Source: a virus. Taken from it: a stretch of DNA of 32,517 nt. Below are positions 1-7,605 of this stretch, piece by piece. Within the stretch, counting starts at the first letter, position 1, and each line of letters begins with the position of its first letter. Made by a program: the position numbers and the translations under genes. Below the pieces are notes generated by a model. It saw nothing but the letters and a program-made list of their open reading frames with translations, made no database searches and had not been told where the DNA came from. The stretch is taken from positions 1 to 32,517 of the IMG/VR virus record IMGVR_UViG_3300009285_002433, one strand, 5' to 3'.

Positions 1-1063
1 CGCCCCCAGGGTCAGCAGCCCTGTGCCCGCCTGCGTCGCCGCCGGCCGATCCACCGCCGCCCGAGCCCCCCGCGCCGCCGAAGAACATTCGTATCGCGGC
101 GTTCGAGACCGTGGCGCCGGCCATCACTGCTATCGGGTTCATGGCCGCGCTGGTGTTCGGAGGGGATGCGGTGACAGCGCCGGCCGCATTGGCACCTCCG
201 TTACCCGCGCCCCCCGCGCCGCCCGCGCCACCGAATGGCGACGTCACTGTGGCATGCGGATTCCCGGCGCCAGTGCCACCGTTGCCGCCGCCCGAGCGCA
301 CGCCGTAGACGGCACCCGACGCCGTCGTCGCGCCCGTCGCGCCGCTGGCGTTCTTGCTGGCCCCTCCTCCACCCCACGTCCCGAGAATGGTCACATCGCC
401 CGTCGCCGGGATCGAGTAGCCCGACTGGTAGAGCGTCGCCCCGGCGGCGATGGAGATCGTCGTGTAGCTCGCGCGCGCCGAGATCGTCGTGGAGCCGCTC
501 GCCACGGTGAGCGCGCCGTCGGTCCCGGCGCCGTAGATCGAGGGGATCCCGAGCGCCCACACGTCGTCGATGCGCGCGGCATCGCCGGTCGCGGTCGGCG
601 CGGCCATGCCGGTCACCTTGTCGGACGTGAGCACGACGCCACCACCGCACTGGCACTGGTCCGTGGCGATCACGTCATCCCCCGCCGTGACGTCGCCGGA
701 GAAGGTGCCGGTCTGAGCGAACACCGTCGAGAACTGCTTCCCCGCCTCCCCCAGCGACGAGCCGAGGTCGGAGGAGGGGCTGATGGAGGTGCCCGACACC
801 GTCAGCTCATCCGTCCCGTTCACCGTGCAGGAGAGCGCGTCCTCCCCGATGTTGATCCCCGTGTCGTGATCGGTGTCCGCCGAGGACGACAGGGCCGGTG
901 CCGCTGCGGTCCCGGCAGGCAGGTAGATCGGGACCGAGGACTGGAAGTAGGTCGAGGCCAGGTAGAGCCCGAGCACTCCGGCCACGGTCCAGGAGGCGTA
1001 GGAGCCGAAGCGCTGGGCGCTCGAGGGCTGGTTGCTGGGGATGCTGGTTCCGCCGGTGGGCAT
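1..1063 (-). CDS. Glycine-rich tail fibre / receptor-binding protein (3' end beyond the window)
   Basis: The frame stays open from an ATG at 1063 to the window edge, giving at least 354 residues and no stop, so the C-terminus is missing. The start has a good ribosome site (AGGAG, six bases before ATG). The N-terminus carries one moderately hydrophobic stretch (about residues 20-45). Residues ~150-235 contain a short CQCGGG motif followed by a 'DGALTV..G.TTI...YT.I.I.AGATLY..GY.I...G' pattern, which is typical of a widespread family of phage fibre/adhesin domains. From ~235 onward the protein becomes polyglycine-rich (GGGG, GGAGGAGGAG, GGGGS), as in glycine-rich adhesin tips. It is the last structural gene seen in the late operon, as expected for a receptor-binding protein. 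The fibre role is inferred from composition and position. Confidence 0.8.
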   Translation of the reverse strand, partial: MPTGGTSIPSNQPSSAQRFGSYASWTVAGVLGLYLASTYFQSSVPIYLPAGTAAAPALSSSADTDHDTGINIGEDALSCTVNGTDELTVSGTSISPSSDLGSSLGEAGKQFSTVFAQTGTFSGDVTAGDDVIATDQCQCGGGVVLTSDKVTGMAAPTATGDAARIDDVWALGIPSIYGAGTDGALTVASGSTTISARASYTTISIAAGATLYQSGYSIPATGDVTILGTWGGGGASKNASGATGATTASGAVYGVRSGGGNGGTGAGNPHATVTSPFGGAGGAGGAGNGGANAAGAVTASPPNTSAAMNPIAVMAGATVSNAAIRMFFGGAGGSGGGGSAGGDAGGHRAADPGG

Positions 1064-1084
1064 GGTGATCTCCTGGCGCTAGGA

Positions 1085-1399
1085 CTAGCCGCGACGCTGA
1101 ACGTGGACCGTGACCTCGACGGAGCCGGCGCGCTTGGCCGCGATGTAGCCTCCGTCGGGGAGCCAGAAGTACTCGCCTTCGCCGTCGGCGGCCCACGTCA
1201 CCACGTCGCCCTCGTCCGTGCCGATGGCCGCGATCACGGCGGGGTCGGCCTTGAGCCACGTCGCATCGCCGCGGACCTTGCATTGCCACCAGCCCTTCGC
1301 CAGGGCCGGCGTGCAGTGAACCGAGGCATCGTCCAGCGTGAGGGTGCGATGGGTGCTACAGGACCCGGCGAGCCAGGTCCGAGGGCGCTCGTTGCTCAT
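1085..1399 (-). CDS. Small protein of unknown function in the tail-fibre region
   Basis: This 104-residue protein starts at an ATG at 1399. It has several Trp/Tyr residues (WWQCKV, YFWLPDGGYIAAK), two Cys near the N-terminus and one in the middle, and no signal peptide or membrane segment. It does not resemble a family I can name. It lies between two fibre-like genes, so it may be a small virion or fibre-assembly protein, but that is inference from position. Its leader is unusual: a 5-bp hairpin touches the start codon and a 20-base element shared with the tail-chaperone gene lies just upstream. There is no obvious ribosome site of the strong kind used by its neighbours. Confidence 0.7.
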   Translation of the reverse strand: MSNERPRTWLAGSCSTHRTLTLDDASVHCTPALAKGWWQCKVRGDATWLKADPAVIAAIGTDEGDVVTWAADGEGEYFWLPDGGYIAAKRAGSVEVTVHVQRRG

Positions 1400-1438
1400 G
1401 ACCCGTATCGTGGGTCCGAGGCTCAGACAGGGACAAGA
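1400..1438 (-). promoter_or_regulatory. Leader element A: 20-base repeat plus start-codon hairpin
   Basis: On the minus strand, TCTTGTCCCTGTCTGAGCCT (1438-1419) is followed by 19 bases and then the ATG at 1399. The same 20 bases occur at 11869-11850, also 19 bases before an ATG. Within the 19-base spacer GACCC (1416-1412) and GGGTC (1404-1400) form a 5-bp stem with a 7-base loop whose base touches the start codon. A role in translation control or transcription is inference. I see no convincing -35/-10 pair. Confidence 0.55.
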
Positions 1439-1439
1439 G

Positions 1440-1467
1440 AGGCCGGGAGGCCGAGAGGCCGGGAGGT
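1440..1467 (-). repeat. Short tandem repeat between two fibre genes
   Basis: The intergenic gap after the stop of the upstream fibre gene holds about three and a half copies of an 8-base unit, CCTCCCGG/CCTCTCGG on the minus strand. It is non-coding in the operon direction. It could be a remnant of slippage or an unstructured spacer, and I see no terminator-like T tract. Confidence 0.5.
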
Positions 1468-2097
1468 CTACGGCGCGCCGATCTGGACGCCGACGGCGAG
1501 GAGCTGCTGGCCGGCGTTGGTGTTGCTGTTTCCGAGGAACTGGACGTGGTACGAGAACCCAGCGGCCACCGTCTCGGTGAGCGCCCCGGAGTCGAGGGTC
1601 TCGTAGGCCGTGTCCGCCGCCGACGTGTCCGCGGCGCCGAGCGTCGTCACCGCCCCGGTGCCGAGATTCTGCTTCACGGCCTGCATCGTCCACGTCCCCT
1701 GCCCGTCCTTGACGTACCCGTAGATGCGCGTGATCTGCTCGCCCACGGAGACGTGGATCGGGACCAAGACGTTGGCGAGGCCGCCGACACCGCTGCTCGC
1801 GATGATGTACGCGACCGGCGGGGTCCCGGAGAAGGTCATCTCGGCCTTCGTGGCGTCGGCGATGAACGCGTTGACCGCCGGGATGACCTCCAGCCGCGCC
1901 CTCGTCGCCAGCCACAGGATCCACGTGTAGATCGTGTAGAACAGCCAGTTGAGCCAGTTGCGAGGGACCTTCATGCGGTAGGCGAACCCGCCACCCGTCT
2001 TGAGCGCGTCCGGGGGCTCGAGCACGTTCGCCTGCCCGCTGATCGCGTCCGTCCCTGCGCCGCTCGCCCACTCGGGATATTTCGTCGGAGCTGCCAT
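1468..2097 (-). CDS. Tail fibre / baseplate-attached structural protein
   Basis: This 209-residue protein has a strong ribosome site (AGGAGA) before the ATG at 2097. The N-terminus reads 'KYPEWAS' then 'EPPDALKTGG' and 'PRNWLNWLFYTIYTWI', a pattern I know from the N-terminal segment of many phage tail fibre proteins (K-Y-P-x-[WF]...EP...LK.G...PRN..NWL). The rest is Gly/Ala/Thr-rich and predicted to be beta-structured, with no enzyme motif. It follows the baseplate wedge genes and precedes two further fibre-region genes, so a fibre or fibre-adaptor role fits. Length is short for a complete receptor-binding fibre. Confidence 0.72.
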   Translation of the reverse strand: MAAPTKYPEWASGAGTDAISGQANVLEPPDALKTGGGFAYRMKVPRNWLNWLFYTIYTWILWLATRARLEVIPAVNAFIADATKAEMTFSGTPPVAYIIASSGVGGLANVLVPIHVSVGEQITRIYGYVKDGQGTWTMQAVKQNLGTGAVTTLGAADTSAADTAYETLDSGALTETVAAGFSYHVQFLGNSNTNAGQQLLAVGVQIGAP

Positions 2098-2106
2098 GGT
2101 CGTCTC

Positions 2107-3516
2107 CTAGCTTGCCCACTCGTCAAGCGCCTCGCCGTGGGGCGTCGCCGTCCCGCCAACGAGGATGATGATCTGCCCGTCCGCGGTCGCGTCGGGCACC
2201 GCGGCCGTGACCACGATCAGGGTGTTGTTGACCGCATCGGTGCTCGACTCGACGGTGTAGGTCCCGTCGTTGCCGGTCGAGCCCAGGACCTGGATCTTGG
2301 CCGCCGCCGGGATGTCGCTCGCCACTTCGCCGGCGACCGTGAAGCGTCGGAGGCTCGTCGAGACCGCGGAGATCGACCATGCGTCGCTCATCCCGTAGCC
2401 GCCCGGGTCGGCCACGCCCGCCGAGACGTTCTCGAGGATCTGCGGCGTCGCCGTCGGGTCGAGCGCCGCGGTGCTCTTCGTGAGCGTCACGAGCGTGTTG
2501 GCTCCCGACGGCACCGCGGAGACGACCGTCGCCGACAGCAGTTCCGCGTCCCCGAGGAAGTCCCAGGCGCGCACCGTGTCGCCGGCGGCGAAGGCCGCGG
2601 TCGCGTCGCCGATCACGGTCACGGTGACGCCCGACACCATGCCGATCTTCCACCAGCCGGCCTCTGGGCCGAAGACGAGCGGGCGCGCGCTGCCGCACGA
2701 CACGAGGGCCAGATCGATCGCCTCGCCAGGCATCTCGAGCAGGAGCCGCCGAAGCGCCGCGGTCGCCGCTGTCCCGTGCAGGTACAGGACGACGGTCGCC
2801 GGGAATGCCTCGATGAGCTGGACGTCGTCCACGCCGTCGAGCGCCGCCGCCGCGGTCAGGAACTCCTCGATCGTCCCTGTGCTCGCGTTCACCGCCGCCT
2901 TCAGGTAGAGCACGGCCCGGTAGTCGGCGTCCGTGGCGCCGTCCCTTGTGAGCCCCAGGATGGCACCCTCGAGGTCTAGGACGTCTCCGAAGGCGGTGGC
3001 GAGGCGCCGCATGGTCGCCAGCTTGTGGCCCTCGCCCTCGATTTCCTGCGCCGCCGAGGGGGCGCCTGCGAGCTCGGTCGCGGTCCACAGAACGATCTGC
3101 TCGTCCGTGAGGTCCTCTGGGATCTCGCGCAGGTCGTGGGCGCGCAGCATGTCCCACGTGTCCTCGTTGTCCGCGTCGGCGGTCACGACGGTGTCCTCGT
3201 ACAGGTAGAGCGCCACGTCGCCGAGCTCGTCGCTTCCGGTCGCCCGCAGGACCGTGGCACCCGTGCGGATGGTGAGCGCGCCGGCGTTGCCGAAGACGGT
3301 CTCGAGCTGGCCGTCTGGGCACAGAAAGCTCGGCAGCGTGGCGGGCGAGCACATCTCGGAGCGGATGGCGTAGATCGCCGCGTCGTCGGCCCACGCCCCG
3401 CGCACTCCGAGCAGGCCTCGCATGAGCGCGGTCCAGTTGGTCCGGGTGTGCGCCGCCGGCAGCAGGACTACCGAGCGCCCCGCGTGGTCCAGGATTCTGG
3501 TGATCTCGTCGCTCAT
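2107..3516 (-). CDS. Baseplate wedge protein, DUF2612-like, with C-terminal NDG-YTV domain
   Basis: This 469-residue protein lies directly downstream of baseplate J (1-base gap). Residues ~176-250 contain 'GDVLDLEGAILGL.RDGATDADYRAVLYLKAAVNASTGTIEEFL...' and a following 'AFPATVVLYLHG', the pattern of DUF2612/tail-protein-I-like wedge proteins that partner baseplate J in contractile tails. The N-terminal ~170 residues are not recognised. After residue ~290 there are two beta-rich segments. The last (about 389-452) is a domain with the signature GSTGNDGTYTV that also occurs in the sheath and baseplate J of this phage. No catalytic motif is present. The wedge role is inferred from family pattern and gene order. 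Confidence 0.7.
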   Translation of the reverse strand: MSDEITRILDHAGRSVVLLPAAHTRTNWTALMRGLLGVRGAWADDAAIYAIRSEMCSPATLPSFLCPDGQLETVFGNAGALTIRTGATVLRATGSDELGDVALYLYEDTVVTADADNEDTWDMLRAHDLREIPEDLTDEQIVLWTATELAGAPSAAQEIEGEGHKLATMRRLATAFGDVLDLEGAILGLTRDGATDADYRAVLYLKAAVNASTGTIEEFLTAAAALDGVDDVQLIEAFPATVVLYLHGTAATAALRRLLLEMPGEAIDLALVSCGSARPLVFGPEAGWWKIGMVSGVTVTVIGDATAAFAAGDTVRAWDFLGDAELLSATVVSAVPSGANTLVTLTKSTAALDPTATPQILENVSAGVADPGGYGMSDAWSISAVSTSLRRFTVAGEVASDIPAAAKIQVLGSTGNDGTYTVESSTDAVNNTLIVVTAAVPDATADGQIIILVGGTATPHGEALDEWAS

Positions 3517-3517
3517 C

Positions 3518-5194
3518 CTAGACCCCCGAAACCGTGATGCGGTCGGCGTCGAAGCGCGCCACCTCGCTGTCCGCGATCGTGATCGTCGTCCCGACGGTCG
3601 GCGTCACGGTCTTCGAGATGAGAACGGTGATCGACTCGAGCCCGGGCACGGCCATCATGATCGCCCCTGCGATGCGCTGGGAGATGACGTCCTTGCCGCC
3701 CACGAAGCCAGCCCCGTAGGCCACGATCGCGTCGGCGATGGCGTCTGACGGCGCCGTCGGGAGGTCCTCCTCGGAGTACGTCGAGTTGACGGTCACGCCC
3801 ACGTAGATGTCCACGTCGGTCGCCCGCGAGAACTCGATGATGTGCTCGTGGCCCTGGCTGTCCGTGATGCGCTCGAAGCTGTTGCCGTAGGTCTCGATGC
3901 CGGCCGGCTTGTAGTCGTAGATCATCTGGGCGATGGCATGAGGGTCACCGCCGGTCACGAGACACTCGATCGAGTGGCCCGGTCGACCGTCGGAGTCGGT
4001 GGTCCCGGTGTCGTTCTCGTGGACCACGACATCGTCCACGCCCGACAGACCGGCCAGCCGCGTCTCCATGCGCATCGCCGCCAGGGACTTCGTGCGCCGC
4101 TGGCGAGCGTCCACGTCGGGTTCGATCAGGTTGCCCACGTCGGCGCCGATCACGTTCTCGGTGCTCGTCCAGCCTGACGCCCCGGTGGCGATGACGGTCA
4201 GCGTCCCGACGAGCGCCTCGGTCGGCCCGTTCTCGACCGCCTCGACCAGGTGCGGCACGGAGACCGTGTCGATCGTGAGCGTGCCCGTCCCCGTCACCGC
4301 GACGGTGAGCGAGAAGCCGAAGTCCTCGGCGTCGCTGGCGCCGTCTGGCAGGTCGTAGCCCACCAGCGTGAGCACGGCGCTCACCGAGGACGCCTCGGCG
4401 AAGCCGCGCAGGTCCTCCACCGGAGGACTCGAGATGGCCGCGGGGATCGCCTCGAGCACCGTGATCACGGTGTCGCCGCTGGTCAGGTCGACGTCGAAGA
4501 CGGTGTAGATCCCGTCGTTGTCCGACCCTCCGGTGATGCGGCATCGCTTCCCGATCGCGAAGTGGTCTCGGTGATCGCCGTCCACTGTGAACGTGCGTTC
4601 GGTCTGGTCCACGTCGATGACGGCGAGCGACGGGTCGATGTCGAGGACGAGTGCCGCCGCCACGTCCGCCGCCGTGTTGCCCGCCGTGGCGGTGTGGCTC
4701 TGCGCGCGGCCGTTGATCGTCACAGTGAAGATGTCGTTGGTCGCCGGGCTCGCCACCGTGATCTCGGCACCGAGCACGAGGTCGGCCGACAGGGTCACGT
4801 CGTCGGTCGTGGCGAACCGGGCACCCGTCGCCTCGTGCTCCACGACGCTGCCAGATGGCACCACAGAGGCGAGGTCGCCGGTGAGGATCTGCCATGCGGT
4901 CGAAGGCGTTGCGGCCAGCCTGCGCAGGTTGGCGAGCTCCAGGACGTTGTCCAGCGCCGCCCCGCTGGCGGTGCTCGGGTACTGGCTGGCATAGACGGCC
5001 TGGAGGAGCTCCCACAGCTCGGCGAGGGGCTTGGCTACGACGCCCGCCAGGATCCCGAAGCCGGTCTCGTCCCCGGTCACCACGGTCACGCCGTCGGCGC
5101 CGTAGGCGTCGCGGATGCTCGTCTTCAGCTCCTCGAGGATGTCGGCGAGGCGCTTGATCGCGAAGCCGAGCGACGTCAGCCCGTAGGTCGTCAT
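3518..5194 (-). CDS. Baseplate J-like wedge protein
   Basis: This 558-residue protein has its ATG at 5194 overlapping the stop of the gp25-like gene (ATGA). The N-terminus (AIKRLADILEELKTSIRDAYG...TGFGILAGVVAKPLAELWELLQAVYASQYPSTASGAALDNV) is the classic start of the baseplate J family (Mu gp47/P2 gpJ/T4 gp6 type). The C-terminal part, 'VDARQRRTKSLAA...RLAGLSGVDDVVVHEN', continues that match. The family forms the inner ring of the contractile baseplate with gp25. It is longer than many relatives because residues ~150-260 hold two inserted beta-rich domains, the second with the GSDNDGIYTV signature shared with the sheath and the DUF2612-like protein. Confidence 0.9.
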   Translation of the reverse strand: MTTYGLTSLGFAIKRLADILEELKTSIRDAYGADGVTVVTGDETGFGILAGVVAKPLAELWELLQAVYASQYPSTASGAALDNVLELANLRRLAATPSTAWQILTGDLASVVPSGSVVEHEATGARFATTDDVTLSADLVLGAEITVASPATNDIFTVTINGRAQSHTATAGNTAADVAAALVLDIDPSLAVIDVDQTERTFTVDGDHRDHFAIGKRCRITGGSDNDGIYTVFDVDLTSGDTVITVLEAIPAAISSPPVEDLRGFAEASSVSAVLTLVGYDLPDGASDAEDFGFSLTVAVTGTGTLTIDTVSVPHLVEAVENGPTEALVGTLTVIATGASGWTSTENVIGADVGNLIEPDVDARQRRTKSLAAMRMETRLAGLSGVDDVVVHENDTGTTDSDGRPGHSIECLVTGGDPHAIAQMIYDYKPAGIETYGNSFERITDSQGHEHIIEFSRATDVDIYVGVTVNSTYSEEDLPTAPSDAIADAIVAYGAGFVGGKDVISQRIAGAIMMAVPGLESITVLISKTVTPTVGTTITIADSEVARFDADRITVSGV

Positions 5195-6126
5195 AGCATC
5201 TCCACTCGGCTCGTGATGGTGCCGAAGTCCGTCTCGGCCGTGAACTCGATCGCCAGCTTGCGCGTGGCCGGCTCATAGGCCGCTGCGAAGCGCGAGAGCC
5301 CGGTCACGTACTCGTTCGCCAGGATGGCGTCGCGGATGGCGGTCTCGCGTCCGGAGCCCTTCGGGAAGACGTCGCCCAGGTAGTCCACGCCGCTGTCGAT
5401 GTCGAGGTACCACTCGCCGGCCACGCGCAGCAGCGCGATCCGGAGCATCTGCACAACCACGTCGGCGTCGTAGATCAGGACCAGGTCACCGTCCTCGATC
5501 GCGATGTCCAGGTCGGCGGTCAGCTTCAGGTCGCAGATGGTCGCGCCCGATGCGGTGGCCGAGGTCGTCCACGCCGAGGTCGTGGTCGTGGCGGTGGTCG
5601 TCGTGGCGACCGGCGAGGTGGTGACGGTGCCCTCGGGCCCGTTGTCGAAGGTGAGGTAGCGCGGCGAGGCGCTTGCCCCGCAGTCGATCTTCCCGATGAG
5701 GCGGGTGGTCGTCTCCAGGGTGAGCTTGAAGAGCCCGCCGCCGACGGCCGTGATGGCCGGGGCCGGGTAGGTGTCGGTCGAGCCGACGACGCGCAGGACG
5801 GACGAGAGGAACGCCGGTGAGGCCCCGGCGAGCGGGACTCGGCTCGAGTCGTAGACCGCGAAGACGGTCGTCGTGCCGTCCTGGGTGACCGCCTGGTAGC
5901 GCCAGTCGGTGTGCGCCGTCGGGCCGAAGTCCACGATCCCAACGCACCCCTCCTCGATCTCGTACTCGTAGGTGCCGTCGCCCATGTCCGACGGAGCCGG
6001 CACGGGCGAGACGTCGAGCGTGGTCGAGGCGCGCTTGTAGACCGTGAGCGTGCCGTAGCCGGCGGCGACCAGGCCGGCGAGGGGGGCGCCGGTCGAGTCG
6101 TAGGCGGAGAGGGCGACGCGGGTCAT
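5191..6126 (-). CDS. Fusion of tandem fibre-type repeats with a gp25-like baseplate wedge
   Basis: This 311-residue protein has an ATG at 6126 overlapping the upstream stop (ATGA). Residues ~4-75 and ~88-160 are two copies of one domain, each starting 'YDS...PLAG' and ending in a beta-rich Gly segment. A Thr-rich linker follows (about 165-195). Residues ~199-311 (DLKLTADLDIAIEDGDLVLIYDADVVVQMLRIALL...GEWYLD...GVDYLGDVFPKG) match the gp25/gpW-like wedge lysozyme-fold family, which normally is a stand-alone protein of about 110-150 residues. Position immediately before baseplate J is the expected place for gp25. The N-terminal repeats probably hang outside the wedge and may bind glycans or attach fibres, which is inference. 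Confidence 0.82.
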   Translation of the reverse strand: MTRVALSAYDSTGAPLAGLVAAGYGTLTVYKRASTTLDVSPVPAPSDMGDGTYEYEIEEGCVGIVDFGPTAHTDWRYQAVTQDGTTTVFAVYDSSRVPLAGASPAFLSSVLRVVGSTDTYPAPAITAVGGGLFKLTLETTTRLIGKIDCGASASPRYLTFDNGPEGTVTTSPVATTTTATTTTSAWTTSATASGATICDLKLTADLDIAIEDGDLVLIYDADVVVQMLRIALLRVAGEWYLDIDSGVDYLGDVFPKGSGRETAIRDAILANEYVTGLSRFAAAYEPATRKLAIEFTAETDFGTITSRVEML

Positions 6127-6926
6127 GCGGCGACCTCGGCCGAGTCGGCCGGCATGCCGAGCGACCACAGGGTGCGGAAATAGGCCGCGTCACGCGCCAC
6201 GTCGCACACCCGGAAGTCCTCGACGAGGCCGACGAACGGCTCGTTCGTGCTGGCGCTGCCCCATCCTCCGACGGCCCACGGCCCGGCAGGCGCGTCGTGC
6301 TCAAAAGCCAGCGTCTCGGAGGCGATCAGCGCACCGTCGAGGTAGGCGCAGACCTCCAGCGTGGACTCGACGTATGTCAGCGCGCCGTGATGCCAGCATC
6401 CTGGGCCGATGAACCCGAGATTGCCCCAGCCGCCGAGCATCGAGACGGCGGTGGCCGTCTTGCGAATGAAACCACCGTCGAGCTTGCAGTCAGATGTGAT
6501 CGCAAGCTTGGGAGCGCCGTAGGGTGACCCGACGCCTCCCACCGCCGACCAGTTCTTCTGGAAGAGCTGCATCCAGCCGCCGGTCGTGTAGCACTCGAGC
6601 TTGAACCAGATGTGCGCCGAGAAGTCCCCTGTCGGCAGCGCGACCGCGGGCGTGAGCGTCGACGAGAACCGCTGGTAGCTGCGGCAGAGCCGCGCGCAGT
6701 AGCCGAAGCGACCCGGCACCTGGCGGATCGGAAGATCGGCGCCCGACCCGCTATCGCACGGGATCCCGTCACACGCCGCCCCGCTGCCGACGTTGGGCTC
6801 GTTGCCGGACGCCTGGTCGAACCGCCACACGAGGATGTCGTGGGCATCCTGCGCGACGCGAGTCGGGCGCGGCGACTCCCCCGGCGTTGCCGTCGCGATC
6901 GGTCCAGGCTGGATCACGAGTCCCAT
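6123..6926 (-). CDS. LamG/concanavalin-A-like lectin domain protein at the baseplate
   Basis: This 267-residue protein starts at an ATG at 6926 with GAGG five bases upstream. Most of the chain looks like a LamG-type jelly roll: 'GDFSAHIWFKLE', 'WHHGALTYV...LEVCAYLDGALIASE' and 'FVGLVEDFRVCDVARDAAYFRTLW', which closely follow the beta-strand pattern of Laminin_G_3 domains. Such domains bind carbohydrates or act as structural decoration. Several Cys pairs are visible in the first half (CDGIPCDSG, CARLCRS). The gene sits between the central spike and the gp25-like wedge, so it is probably a virion component that contacts the host surface; that role is inference. Confidence 0.75.
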   Translation of the reverse strand: MGLVIQPGPIATATPGESPRPTRVAQDAHDILVWRFDQASGNEPNVGSGAACDGIPCDSGSGADLPIRQVPGRFGYCARLCRSYQRFSSTLTPAVALPTGDFSAHIWFKLECYTTGGWMQLFQKNWSAVGGVGSPYGAPKLAITSDCKLDGGFIRKTATAVSMLGGWGNLGFIGPGCWHHGALTYVESTLEVCAYLDGALIASETLAFEHDAPAGPWAVGGWGSASTNEPFVGLVEDFRVCDVARDAAYFRTLWSLGMPADSAEVAA

Positions 6927-6933
6927 GGCTGCC

Positions 6934-7605
6934 TCACTTCCCCTTGAGCACAGACGTCCCCGCGGGCGTCGTCGTCGTACCCTTGGCGACGCCACCGCCG
7001 CCGCCCACCACGGGCAGCCCGGTGTTGAGCAGGTAGTTGACAAGCGCCTGGAGATCGGCCTTCGTCGCCAGCGCCACCGCCTCGGACGCCGTCCCCGTGT
7101 GCGCGAGCACCGTACCCGCTGCCGTCAGGTCGAGCTGCACGCCGTCGTACTCGAGCACCATGCGATCGGCGTCGACCGGTCGATCGGCCGGCGAGGTCGT
7201 GGCGATCGGGATGGCGACCGCATCCGTGATGTCGTGGAAGCGCCGCTCCGCCGGGCTCTTCTCCCTGGGCGACGTCGCCTCGGGCAGCAGGAGCGACAGG
7301 GCCCACTCGTCGGAGGCGCGGTCGAGGAAGATCAGGAGGACGGTGTCGCCCTTCGCCAGGGGGAAGCGCACCCTCGAGGTCGCCGTCCCGGGGTAGAGCA
7401 CCGGCACGCCCGCCAGTGCCGGGTCCGCGCGCTCGCCGCCGTCCGGCAGCGGGTGACGGATGAGCGGCTGCGCCGAGCAGGTCGCCTTCGCCGCGTCGAA
7501 CGAGACGACGACCGCGGGGATCGCGACGCGCGCCTGCTCGAGCGCCGCGGCAGCCGTGCGCCGCAGGAGCGTGCTCATCGTGGGCTGTGCGTCGGTGGCT
7601 CTCAT
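6934..7605 (-). CDS. Baseplate central spike protein, Gp138/gpV-like
   Basis: This 223-residue protein has its ATG at 7605 overlapping the stop of the hub gene (ATGA). Residues ~25-120 (PAVVVSFDAAKATCSAQPLIRH...VLYPGTATSRVRFPLAKGDTVLLIFLDRASDEWAL) match the N-terminal OB-fold of Gp138-type baseplate spikes, including the 'G.V...P...GD.VL..F..R..D.W' core. The C-terminal third is Gly/Thr-rich and probably forms the narrow beta-helical tip. In the particle it would plug the end of the tube and pierce the outer envelope. No metal-binding HxH tip motif is apparent. Assignment rests on motif and order (hub, spike, wedge). Confidence 0.8.
   Translation of the reverse strand: MRATDAQPTMSTLLRRTAAAALEQARVAIPAVVVSFDAAKATCSAQPLIRHPLPDGGERADPALAGVPVLYPGTATSRVRFPLAKGDTVLLIFLDRASDEWALSLLLPEATSPREKSPAERRFHDITDAVAIPIATTSPADRPVDADRMVLEYDGVQLDLTAAGTVLAHTGTASEAVALATKADLQALVNYLLNTGLPVVGGGGGVAKGTTTTPAGTSVLKGK

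Noticed and set aside
23-1606. Plus-strand open frame of 527 codons at the left edge
   Set aside because: It is antisense to the glycine-rich fibre gene and the following genes, has no recognisable motif and is Arg-rich low complexity.
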